Assembly (NCBI GenBank): GCA_002918705.1
Contig: PQKR01000004.1
Location: 248,001-312,000, forward strand
Reading direction: 5' to 3'
Length of the DNA stretch: 64,000 nt
Source: Escherichia sp. ESNIH1
GTDB taxonomy: Bacteria; Pseudomonadota; Gammaproteobacteria; Enterobacterales; Enterobacteriaceae
Positions within the stretch are counted from its first letter, which is position 1. Each line of letters starts with the position of its first letter. The notes beneath the pieces are model-generated. The model was not told where the DNA came from and did no database searches. It was given only the letters and a program-made list of their open reading frames with translations. The position numbers were made by a program, and so were the translations under genes. Shown piece by piece: positions 52,964-62,635 of this stretch.

Positions 52964-53066
52964 TTAAAATGTCTGTATATGTCCCCATATGTCCCTAGAT
53001 ACTATCCCGTAAACTGCTGATTAGAAATTAAATATTTATTTTACAATAATATAGAGATGCTGCTAC

Positions 53067-53094
53067 TATACCCCCCTACAGTATAGGAGGGCGT
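53067..53094. promoter_or_regulatory. FrmR operator
   Basis: CCCCCCTA, spacer CAGTA, TAGGAGGG form an imperfect inverted repeat with A/T flanks, the known form of FrmR/RcnR-type sites. It overlaps the frmR ribosome-binding site (GGAGGG), giving tight autoregulation. Confidence 0.75.
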
Positions 53095-54521
<1,427 letters not shown>

Positions 54522-54526
54522 TCCCA

Positions 54527-54551
54527 CTGCCGGCGGTTTAGCCGCCGGCAG
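54527..54551. terminator. frmA 3' hairpin
   Basis: CTGCCGGCGG and CCGCCGGCAG form a perfect 10-bp stem with loop TTTAG, six bases after the frmA stop. The following CATAATTAAT is only weakly T-rich. Confidence 0.65.
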
Positions 54552-54596
54552 CATAATTAATGTGCGAATCTGTGACCGAGTTGGCGCTTTTAGACA

Positions 54597-54623
54597 TAAG
54601 ATAAATCTTATGGCTGCCGATGA
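54597..54623 (+). promoter_or_regulatory. candidate sigma-28 (flagellar class 3) promoter of trg
   Basis: TAAG, 15 bases, GCCGATGA differs from the consensus TAAA-N15-GCCGATAA at one base in each element. It lies 52 bp before the chemoreceptor start. Confidence 0.7.
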
Positions 54624-54674
54624 CTATCTGACAGGCGTGTAATTACGCATCTTACAATAAGAGAGTCGATAGCC

Positions 54675-56363
54675 ATGGATAAAACAGCAGCGATGCACAA
54701 ACCGCAGACAGTTGGCTTTTTACATCATATCCGCTTAGTACCCCTTTTCTCCGCCATCCTCGGCGGTATCCTTCTGCTTTTTGCCTTGAGCTCAGGGCTG
54801 GCAGGTTACTTCCTGATGCAGGCCGATAGCGACCAGCAGGACGTCACCGCCGAAATTCAGATCCGTATGGGACTGTCGAATAGCTCGAATCACCTGCGCA
54901 CTGCCCGTATCAACATGATCCATGCCGGGGCGGCCAGCCGCATCGCGGAGATGGATGACATGAAACTCAATATCGCCGAGGCGGAGAAGCGTATTGGTCA
55001 GTCGCAGGAGGGCTTCAATGCCTACATGAACCGCAGCGTGAAAACGCCGGCCGACGAGGCGCTGGATGGCGATCTCAAGGCGCGGTTTGATGCCTATATC
55101 GCCGGACTTCAGCCGATGCTGAAGTATGCCAAAAACGGTATGTTCGAGGCGATCATCAACCATGAAAACGAGCAGGCCCGAGGGCTGGACAGCGCCTATA
55201 ACGATGTGCTGCTGAAAGCCATTCAGATCCGCACCGAGCGGGCGAATAAACTCAGCGAGCTGGCGCATCAGCGTGCGCAGCTTGGGCTGATGTTTATGGC
55301 GGGCGCGTTTGTGCTGGCGCTGCTGCTTACCTTGATTACCTTTGTCGTGCTGCGTCGCATCGTGATTAATCCTCTCCAGCGCGCGGCGCATCGTATCGAG
55401 CTGATTGCATCCGGCGATCTGACCCATGCCGACGAGGCAACCGGACGCAGTGAAATTGGTATTCTGAGCCGCGACCTGCAAAAAATGCAGCGCTCGCTGG
55501 TGAAGACCGTGGGCACGGTGCGCCAGGGCGCCGAGGAGATCTATCGCGGGACCAGCGAAATCTCGGCGGGCAATACCGATCTCTCATCGCGTACCGAACA
55601 GCAGGCGGCGGCCATTGAAGAGACTGCGGCCAGCATGGAGCAGCTGACCGCCACCGTGAAACAGAACGCCGATAACGCCCACCACGCCAGCAAGCTGGCC
55701 GGGGACGCGTCCGGTAAGGCCACCAAAGGCGGACAGATTGTCTCCGGCGTTGTGCAGACGATGGGCAACATCTCTGCCAGCTCGAAGAAGATCTCGGAAA
55801 TTACCGCCGTCATCAACAGCATTGCCTTCCAGACCAATATCCTGGCGTTGAACGCGGCGGTTGAAGCGGCACGCGCGGGCGAGCAGGGCCGTGGCTTTGC
55901 GGTCGTCGCCAGCGAAGTCCGTACTCTGGCCAGCCGCAGCGCCCAGGCGGCAAAAGAGATCGAGGGGCTGATCAGTGAGTCGGTGACCCTGATCGAGCGC
56001 GGTTCCGGCGAGGTAGTTGCTGCAGGGGATACAATGGGCGATATCGTTGCGGCGGTAAAACGCGTTACCGATATCATGCAGGAAATTGCCGCAGCGTCTG
56101 ACGAGCAGAGTCGCGGCATTGAACAGGTTAGCCAGGCCATCACCGAGATGGATAACGTTACCCAGCAGAACGCCTCGCTGGTGGAAGAAGCATCAGCGGC
56201 GGCAGCGTCGCTGGAAGAGCAGGCGGCACGTCTGACCGAGGCGGTAGGCACCTTCCGACTCAAGCAGGGCAGCCAGGCGCGGGAGGAGAAACCTGCTGCG
56301 GCAAAACCCTTTACGCCATCGCGTCCGGCGCTGGCCAGCGGCGATAACTGGGAAACGTTCTAA
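54675..56363 (+). CDS. trg: methyl-accepting chemotaxis receptor Trg
   Basis: A 562-residue chemoreceptor. Helix TM1 (LVPLFSAILGGILLLFALSS, about 23-42), a four-helix periplasmic domain (AEIQIRMGLSNSSNHLRTAR and MLKYAKNGMFEAIINHENEQ closely match E. coli Trg), TM2 (about 200-222), HAMP, and the kinase-control tip FQTNILALNAAVEAARAGEQ are all present. Trg mediates ribose and galactose taxis through binding proteins. Unlike E. coli Trg (546 residues, no docking site) this one ends in a Pro/Ala-rich linker and NWETF, the CheR/CheB-binding pentapeptide. Order trg-ydcI-ydcJ is as in E. coli, with two inserted genes. Confidence 0.93.
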   Translation: MDKTAAMHKPQTVGFLHHIRLVPLFSAILGGILLLFALSSGLAGYFLMQADSDQQDVTAEIQIRMGLSNSSNHLRTARINMIHAGAASRIAEMDDMKLNIAEAEKRIGQSQEGFNAYMNRSVKTPADEALDGDLKARFDAYIAGLQPMLKYAKNGMFEAIINHENEQARGLDSAYNDVLLKAIQIRTERANKLSELAHQRAQLGLMFMAGAFVLALLLTLITFVVLRRIVINPLQRAAHRIELIASGDLTHADEATGRSEIGILSRDLQKMQRSLVKTVGTVRQGAEEIYRGTSEISAGNTDLSSRTEQQAAAIEETAASMEQLTATVKQNADNAHHASKLAGDASGKATKGGQIVSGVVQTMGNISASSKKISEITAVINSIAFQTNILALNAAVEAARAGEQGRGFAVVASEVRTLASRSAQAAKEIEGLISESVTLIERGSGEVVAAGDTMGDIVAAVKRVTDIMQEIAAASDEQSRGIEQVSQAITEMDNVTQQNASLVEEASAAAASLEEQAARLTEAVGTFRLKQGSQAREEKPAAAKPFTPSRPALASGDNWETF

Positions 56364-56377
56364 TTTCACCAACCTTT

Positions 56378-56402
56378 GGGGGCCGCAAGGCCCCCTTTTT
56401 TT
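56378..56402 (+). terminator. intrinsic terminator of trg
   Basis: GGGGGCC, loop GCAA, GGCCCCC, then TTTTTTT, 14 bp after the trg stop and just before the convergent dehydrogenase stop. Confidence 0.93.
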
Positions 56403-56407
56403 ACTGC

Positions 56408-58771
56408 TTATTTACTGTCAGGCAGCGCATAGGCAATGATGTAATCTCCGCGATCCGGGGACTGACGTGCGCCCCCCGCATTGATCACAATGTACTGCTT
56501 ACCGGTTTTCGGAGACACATAAGTCATCGGGCCAGACTGGCTGCCTACCGGCAGACGCGCCTTCCAGATCTCGTTCCCCGTCGCGGTGTCAAACGCGCGC
56601 AGATAGAAATCCTGGGTACCGGCAAAGAAGAGCAGGCCGGACTGGGTGGAGAGGGACGCGCCCAGGGTCGGCATGCCGATCGGGATTGGCATGTGCATGC
56701 GGATCCCCAGCGGGCCGGTATCCTGCACCGTACCTACCGGTACCTGCCACACCAGCTTGCCAGACTTCAGATCGACAGCGGACATGGTGCCAAACGGTGG
56801 CTTCTGGCACGGAATGCCCAGCGGCGAGAGGAAACGTTCGCGCATTGCACCGTATGGCGTGCCCTCCATCGGCACAATCCCCATCTCGATACCGCTGGCA
56901 TTTTTCGCTACCTTGGCACGCGGCACCATGTAGTTTGCCAGGCCCAGACGCATGTCGTTAACAAACATCAGGCCATTGTTCGGATCCACCGAGACGCTGC
57001 CCCAGTTCATGCCGCCAAGCGATCCCGGGAACTGCAGGGAGCGGTCGAGGCCCGGCGGGGTGAAGACGCCTTCGTGACGCATCGCTTTAAATTCGATACG
57101 GCAGATCAGCAGATCGATTGGGGTGGCACCCCACATATCCGACTCAGTCAGCGTCTGGTTGCCGATCATGGGCATCCCGACGGAGTATGGCTGGGTCGGA
57201 GAGTAGCGCTCGCCCTCAACGTTGCCTGCCGGAACCGGACGCTCCTCTACCTTCGCCACCGGCTCGCCGGTTTCGCGGTTGAGCATAAAGATCATGCCCT
57301 GCTTGCTGGTCTGCACCAGCACTGGCGTTGTACCGCCTTTGCCATCTGGCAGATCGTAGAGCAGCGGCTGTGCAGGCAGGTCAAAGTCCCACAGGTCGTG
57401 ATGGGTGGTCTGATAGTGCCAGCGCACCTGACCGGTGGTGGCATCGACGGCGACGATAGATGAGCTGTATTTGTCATCCAGCGCGGTACGCTCTCCGGCG
57501 AAGAAGTCCGGGGTGGCGTTGCCGGTCGGGAGGTAGACCAGGTTCAGCCTGGCGTCGTATGACATCGCCGACCAGACGTTAGGCGTCCCGCGGGTGTAGG
57601 TCTGACCCTCCGGCGGCAGGCCGGTTATCGCCGGGTTGCCTGGATCCCACGCCCACGCCAGCTTGCCGGTGTGCACGTCATAGGCACGTACCACGCCCGG
57701 CGGCTCGCCCGTGGAGTAGTTATCCGCCACGCGTCCGCCAACAACGACGACGTTACCGGCAACCAGCGGGGTGGAGGTCTGCTGATAGTAACCAGGCTTC
57801 ACCTCACCCATGCCGATGCTGAGATCGACCGCGCCGTTGTCGCCAAAGTCCGCGCACGGCTGGCCGTTATCGGCATTGATGGCAATCAGGCGGGCATCGG
57901 TGGTCGGCAGGAACAGACGACGGGCGCAGGCTGCAGGCTGCGCAGCGGGAACGGGCACGCCCTGCGCATCCTCGTAATAGCCGAGACCACGGCAGCGCTG
58001 CCAGTTTGGCGCAGTGGCTTTGCTGTCATAGCGCCACTTCTCTTTACCGGAGTCGACGTCCAGCGCCAGCACCTTGCTGTATGGCGTACAGACGAACAGC
58101 GTATCGCCAACCTGCAGCGGCGTGTTCTGATCTTCCGCACCGGAGCCGTTGCTCTGCGGGATGTCACCAGTATGCGCCGTCCAGGCCACTTCCAGCTGGT
58201 TCACGTTCTGCTTGTTGATCTGATCCAGCGCGGCAAAGCGGTCGCCGTGGGTGGTGTTACCCCAGTGCTTCCAGTCGGTTTGCTGGCTACCTTTCGCCAC
58301 CGGCTGTACCGGGACGTCTTCATTAGCGGTGACCAGCGTCTGCGGCTTAAACATCCAGCCTGCGCTGACCAGCAGCGCGAGGGCAATAGCTGCTGCAAGA
58401 CCAAAGGCGGGCTTTTTGTTGGTGGTGGCGGTCAGGAACGGCCAGAGCAGGGCGGCGAGGAAGGCCAGCACGCCAAAGGTAAAGAGCCGCGAGAAGAGCG
58501 GCCAGAAGTCCCAGCCTGCATCGCTGACGGCCCAGATCGCCGAGGCGATAAATGCCAGCGCGTAGAGCACGATGCCGCTCGTGCGGTTTTTAATGATTAA
58601 TAGTGCAGAGATCAGCATCGCGACGCCCATCACCAGGAAGTAGGCGCTACCTCCCAGCGAGACGAGTTTGATACCAGGAATACCAATAGCCAGGCCGATA
58701 ATTATCAGAAGCCCGGCCAGAAGCCACTTCAGGATCCGTCCGATCCCGCGCGGCGTGCTGCCAGTTGCCAT
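56408..58771 (-). CDS. membrane-bound PQQ-dependent dehydrogenase, glucose/quinate/shikimate family
   Basis: A 787-residue quinoprotein. Five hydrophobic helices occupy about residues 13-145, followed by an eight-bladed propeller in the periplasm. Propeller tryptophan-docking repeats and PQQ-contact regions are visible (SGKEKWRYDSKA, TTGQVRWHYQTTHHDLWDFD, SDMWGATPIDLLICR, MNWGSVSVDPNN). It oxidises a sugar or cyclitol and passes electrons to ubiquinone. It is collinear with, but diverged from, E. coli Gcd, so it may be a paralogue acting on quinate, shikimate or another polyol. AGGAGAG precedes the ATG. No pqq genes are in the window. Confidence 0.88.
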   Translation of the reverse strand: MATGSTPRGIGRILKWLLAGLLIIIGLAIGIPGIKLVSLGGSAYFLVMGVAMLISALLIIKNRTSGIVLYALAFIASAIWAVSDAGWDFWPLFSRLFTFGVLAFLAALLWPFLTATTNKKPAFGLAAAIALALLVSAGWMFKPQTLVTANEDVPVQPVAKGSQQTDWKHWGNTTHGDRFAALDQINKQNVNQLEVAWTAHTGDIPQSNGSGAEDQNTPLQVGDTLFVCTPYSKVLALDVDSGKEKWRYDSKATAPNWQRCRGLGYYEDAQGVPVPAAQPAACARRLFLPTTDARLIAINADNGQPCADFGDNGAVDLSIGMGEVKPGYYQQTSTPLVAGNVVVVGGRVADNYSTGEPPGVVRAYDVHTGKLAWAWDPGNPAITGLPPEGQTYTRGTPNVWSAMSYDARLNLVYLPTGNATPDFFAGERTALDDKYSSSIVAVDATTGQVRWHYQTTHHDLWDFDLPAQPLLYDLPDGKGGTTPVLVQTSKQGMIFMLNRETGEPVAKVEERPVPAGNVEGERYSPTQPYSVGMPMIGNQTLTESDMWGATPIDLLICRIEFKAMRHEGVFTPPGLDRSLQFPGSLGGMNWGSVSVDPNNGLMFVNDMRLGLANYMVPRAKVAKNASGIEMGIVPMEGTPYGAMRERFLSPLGIPCQKPPFGTMSAVDLKSGKLVWQVPVGTVQDTGPLGIRMHMPIPIGMPTLGASLSTQSGLLFFAGTQDFYLRAFDTATGNEIWKARLPVGSQSGPMTYVSPKTGKQYIVINAGGARQSPDRGDYIIAYALPDSK

Positions 58772-58969
58772 GTCACTCTCCTAAAAACCTCCCTGATCCG
58801 CATGGGTGAACCAAAAAGGTAATTTAAACAGGGTTTGCCTTGTAAAATAGGGTTATCAATCCACCAAATCGAAAATATACGAACCATATGGTGAATTCCG
58901 CAACATGATAGATCTGTTAAATTGTTTTACGCAATTGTTAAAAAATAATTTGGCACGTTTTGTGAGCGG

Positions 58970-59000
58970 CAAACAAAACGCCCGTCACAAAGACGGGCGT
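58970..59000 (-). terminator. intrinsic terminator of ydeP
   Basis: On the minus strand ACGCCCGT, loop, ACGGGCGT, then TTTTGTTT, starting 20 bp past the ydeP stop. Confidence 0.88.
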
Positions 59001-59019
59001 AAGAAGGGGAAAGTAAGGG

Positions 59020-61311
59020 TTAAGCGATGCGCAATGTTGGCTGGGCTTGCGCTCTGGTAACGCGGACCGGAATCGATTTAGAGGTTGGCGTTCCTGTTCC
59101 TTCGCCGATGCGCGACAGGGGAACCAGCGGGTTCGTCTCAGGGTAGTAGGCCGCCAGATTACCGCGCGGGATAGCGTAGGCGACCAGCTTGAAATCCTTC
59201 ACCTGACGCACAATGCCGTCATCCGCCTCGGTGGTGATATCGACCCGATCGCCATCCTGTAAACCCAGCGCCGCGATATCGTCGGCATGCATAAACAGCA
59301 CCTCCCGCTGGCCGTAAACGCCACGGTAACGGTCATCCAGCCCGTAGATGGTGGTGTTGTACTGATCGTGAGAGCGCAGGGTTTGCAGAATAAAGGGCGC
59401 CTCTTCACGCACGGACACCGGCAGCGGCGCGGCGCTAAACTCCGCCTTGCCGGATGGCGTATTAAAGGTCAGTGCGGCAGCGGCATTGCCCAGCCAGAAG
59501 CCGCCAGGCAGATCGCAGCGGGCGTTAAAGTTGTCAAAGCCCGGAATGGTGGCGGCAATATGATCGCGGATCAGGCTGTAGTCATCCGCCAGCGCCAGCC
59601 AGTTAACGGCGGTATCCCCAAGCGTAGCGTGGGCGATATTGGCGATAATGGCCGTCTCCGAGCGCTGGGTGTTTGCCAGCGGTTTGCCGATCCCCTCGGA
59701 AGCGTGAACCATGCTAAAGGAGTCTTCCACGGTGATAAACTGCCGGCCGCTGGCCTGCATATCCTCTTCCGTACGGCCCAGCGTCGGCAGGATCAGCGAG
59801 GCTTTACCCGGCATCAGATGGCTGCGGTTGAGCTTGGTGCTGATGTAGACCGTCAACCCGCAGCGGCGCAGGGCTTCGCAGGTGCGCGGCGTATCCGGCG
59901 CGGCGGCGGCGAGGTTGCCACCGAGAGCGATCAAAACCTTAACCTCATCACGCAGCATGGCGTTGATGGCATCAACGGTGTGATGCCCGGGCCTGCGCGG
60001 CGGGGTAAAGTTGAAGTGATGGGCGAGGCTATCCAGCAGCGCGGCAGGCGGTTTTTCATCGATGCCCACCGTGCGGTTACCCTGCACGTTGCTGTGACCG
60101 CGCACCGGGCAGAGACCCGCCCCGGGTTTACCGAGATGGCCGCCGAGCAGCTGCAGGTTGGTAATCTCCCGTACGGTATCAAGAGAGTGTTTGTGCTGGG
60201 TAATACCCATCGCCCAGGTGCAGATCACCCGTTCGGCGCTCTGCCAGATGCCCGCCGCCTCACGCAGCTGCTTCTCCGTCAGGCCGGACTGCTCAACCAG
60301 CGTTGCCCATGAAATAGCATCGATTTGCGCAAACCACGCCTCAAGCCCCTGGGTATGCTCGGCAATAAACGCCTCGTCGAAAATACCGGGCTGTCCGTCA
60401 GCCTGTCGCTGGCGCTGAGTCTCCAGCAGCGCTTTCGCCATGCCGCGCACCGCCGCCATGTCGCCGCCAAGGTTAGGCTGATAGTAGGAGGAGCTGATGG
60501 TGCCCGCCTTAGGGGTGATCACCTCCAGCGGCTTCTGCGGATCGGCAAATCGCTCCAGCCCACGCTCGCGCAGGGTGTTGAAGGTGACAATGCTGGCGCC
60601 GCGATCGGCGGCGTGGCGCAGGCTGTGGAGCATGCGCGGATGGTTGGTGCCCGGGTTCTGACCAAAGACAAAGATCGCGTCGGCCAGGTCAAAATCGTTC
60701 AGGTGGATGGTGCCTTTGCCCACCCCGATACTGCGCTTCAGTCCGGCACCGCTGGCCTCATGGCACATATTGGAGCAGTCAGGGAAATTGTTGGTCCCGA
60801 CCATACGGCCAAACAGCTGATAAATATAGGCCGCTTCGTTGCTGGCGCGACCGGAGGTATAGAGCTCCATCTGGTCCGGGTTATCCATCGCCTGGATATG
60901 TTGCGCAATCAGCGCCCAGACCGCATCCCAGCTAATTGGCTCATAGCGATCGCTGGTGGCGTTATAGCTCAGCGGTTCCGTCAGGCGTCCCTGATACTCA
61001 AGGAAGTAGTCAGACTGCTGGTTGAGCGCGCTAACGGTGTGTTTGGCAAAGAAGTCGGCGTCAACCTGGCGACGGGTGGCCTCCCAGGTCACGGCTTTTG
61101 CGCCGTTCTCACAGAAGCTGAAGGTGCTTTTGTTGTCGTCGCCCCAGGCGCAGCCAGGGCAGTCAAAGCCGCGGGCCTTATTCATGCGCAACAGATTGCG
61201 CATATTCTTCAGGGCGTTTTTGCTGTCGATGACGAAGCGAGTGGTCGCTTCCAGTGAGCCAAGCCCGCCGGCAGCGGCGTGGTATGGCTTGATGGCGGAT
61301 TTAAATTTCAT
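59020..61311 (-). CDS. ydeP: YdeP-family molybdopterin oxidoreductase (FdhF-like)
   Basis: A 763-residue molybdenum-enzyme homologue, close to E. coli YdeP (759). Characteristic segments are RGFDCPGCAWGDDNKSTFSF (about 48-67), a cluster-loop remnant, then GRASNEAAYIYQLFGRMVGT and NFPDCSNMCHEASGAGLKRS (about 173-192), and GMGITQHKHS-type (here WAMGITQHKHS). Members look like formate dehydrogenase H catalytic subunits. YdeP supports acid resistance in E. coli, but its substrate is unknown. The start at 61311 (MKFKSAIKPYH) has GGAAGAA upstream. A companion FdhD gene is not in the window. Confidence 0.87.
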   Translation of the reverse strand: MKFKSAIKPYHAAAGGLGSLEATTRFVIDSKNALKNMRNLLRMNKARGFDCPGCAWGDDNKSTFSFCENGAKAVTWEATRRQVDADFFAKHTVSALNQQSDYFLEYQGRLTEPLSYNATSDRYEPISWDAVWALIAQHIQAMDNPDQMELYTSGRASNEAAYIYQLFGRMVGTNNFPDCSNMCHEASGAGLKRSIGVGKGTIHLNDFDLADAIFVFGQNPGTNHPRMLHSLRHAADRGASIVTFNTLRERGLERFADPQKPLEVITPKAGTISSSYYQPNLGGDMAAVRGMAKALLETQRQRQADGQPGIFDEAFIAEHTQGLEAWFAQIDAISWATLVEQSGLTEKQLREAAGIWQSAERVICTWAMGITQHKHSLDTVREITNLQLLGGHLGKPGAGLCPVRGHSNVQGNRTVGIDEKPPAALLDSLAHHFNFTPPRRPGHHTVDAINAMLRDEVKVLIALGGNLAAAAPDTPRTCEALRRCGLTVYISTKLNRSHLMPGKASLILPTLGRTEEDMQASGRQFITVEDSFSMVHASEGIGKPLANTQRSETAIIANIAHATLGDTAVNWLALADDYSLIRDHIAATIPGFDNFNARCDLPGGFWLGNAAAALTFNTPSGKAEFSAAPLPVSVREEAPFILQTLRSHDQYNTTIYGLDDRYRGVYGQREVLFMHADDIAALGLQDGDRVDITTEADDGIVRQVKDFKLVAYAIPRGNLAAYYPETNPLVPLSRIGEGTGTPTSKSIPVRVTRAQAQPTLRIA

Positions 61312-61461
61312 GCGTTCTTCCAGACGGCGGGTTGCTGCGGGTAAGGCTATAACCTTTAACAACAACCCATAATCAACAACGCGGTTTTATCACACAATTA
61401 ACGTCATGTTTACCATTTGCGCAATAACAGCCGCCGGAAGAGCGCTAAAGCGCACGCTGCG

Positions 61462-62385
61462 TTAAACCGGCATCGATTTGCGGATAGCGCTAAGCAGCGT
61501 TTGCGCACCCGCCGACAGCGGGGCATCGATGCGGGTAATGATGCCAATCGGCTCACCCGCACCCAGGGCTGGGATCGGCAGCGCCGTTAGCGCCCCCTGT
61601 TTAAGATCGTCCTTTACCGCGCCGGAGGGAACAAACCAGACGTAGTTATACTCCACGGTAAGCTGGCGGGAGAGGGAGGCCGATAGCGTTTCGATACAGC
61701 CGGAGGGCAGGGTGCATCCCTGGGCTGCGAGCAGCGCCTCGGTATGCTGGCGCGGCGCGGTGCCCTGCGGAGCCACCACGACCGGCCACTCCATTACCCG
61801 ACTGAGCGTCACCGTATCCTGCAACAAGGGGTGACGAGGATGGACCACCAGCTTCAGAGACTCTAAAAACAGCAGCTCGTAGTTTAAACCGCTCATCATC
61901 TCCGGGTCTGACATACGGCCAATACCGATATCCAGCTCGCCGGTTTTCAATCCGGCCAGCAGCATCGGGTTATTCATCGTGGCGACCTGAAGGGTGATAT
62001 GCGGCAGGTGGCGATGAAATTCGCCAATCGCCGGGGGCATAATGCCCAGCGCGGCGGTAGGCAGCGCGCCAACGCGCACCACGTCACTGTTCACGCCCTC
62101 TTTATGGTACAGCGCCTGTCCGGCGGTATTCAGCGCGTCCAGCACCCGTACCGCATGGGTCAGGAACTGTTCGCCGACGACGGTCAGGTGCGCACCCATC
62201 CGGCCGCGATCGAACAGCCGCGTGCCGGTTAGCTGCTCCAGCTCGTTGAGGGTTTTTGACAGCGCGGGCTGGCTAAGGTTGAGCGTTTCTGCCGCGCGCC
62301 CCAGCGTTCCCTGTTGAGCGACGGCGACAAAGGTATGTAAGTGGCGCAGGCGGATGCGCTGACTGAAGAGACCATTTTTTTCCAT
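61462..62385 (-). CDS. ydcI: LysR-family regulator YdcI
   Basis: A 307-residue LysR protein, the same length as E. coli YdcI and near-identical at its N-terminus (LFSQRIRLRHLHTFVAVAQQ, about 6-25; NLSQPALSKTLNELEQLTGT, about 36-55). The effector domain resembles PcaQ regulators. YdcI is a broadly conserved regulator reported to influence acid-stress responses and physiology. It is divergent from ydcJ, the same order as in E. coli, which confirms the identity. Confidence 0.94.
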   Translation of the reverse strand: MEKNGLFSQRIRLRHLHTFVAVAQQGTLGRAAETLNLSQPALSKTLNELEQLTGTRLFDRGRMGAHLTVVGEQFLTHAVRVLDALNTAGQALYHKEGVNSDVVRVGALPTAALGIMPPAIGEFHRHLPHITLQVATMNNPMLLAGLKTGELDIGIGRMSDPEMMSGLNYELLFLESLKLVVHPRHPLLQDTVTLSRVMEWPVVVAPQGTAPRQHTEALLAAQGCTLPSGCIETLSASLSRQLTVEYNYVWFVPSGAVKDDLKQGALTALPIPALGAGEPIGIITRIDAPLSAGAQTLLSAIRKSMPV

Positions 62386-62635
62386 AGCGCATGTTAAAAA
62401 CAGAGCGTAACCGCTGACAAGAAAAGTTATCTAAATTTGATAACCTGCTAGCAAAATATTATTAACATTTAATCGCTTTGCCTGCCCATCCCGGGTTGGC
62501 CAATCGCAATGCTATAATTTTTTGTTATGTAACTTACGCTTACACGCTTTGCCCCGATCACATTTTGTAATTATTTTCCGCTCCGGGAGAGGACCTTCTC
62601 TACACTCCAGGTAGATGAAGGGGAGAAATGAGATT

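Larger units (their letters stand above)
47889..52970. mobile_element. heavily deleted lambdoid prophage remnant
   Basis: Between gpx and frmR lies about 5 kb with phage-type order: nin-region YbcO-like nuclease and Q-position gene (4-bp overlaps), a late terminator, a small membrane gene at the holin position, a lipoprotein, a cos-like segment, terminase small subunit, then a terminase large fragment with a break and frameshift. Integrase, repressor, replication, lysis enzyme and all structural genes are missing. Boundaries are approximate: the left edge is where phage frames begin, the right edge is a GGGGGCG repeat cluster (52904-52963) that may be an old attachment arm. Confidence 0.85.

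Noticed and set aside
59287-60312. 341-codon open frame antisense to ydeP
   Set aside because: Shadow frame with unnatural composition, fully inside a conserved gene.
61462-62385. PcaQ identity for this LysR protein
   Set aside because: The effector domain resembles PcaQ, but length, N-terminus and position next to trg and ydcJ match YdcI, and no pca genes are nearby.
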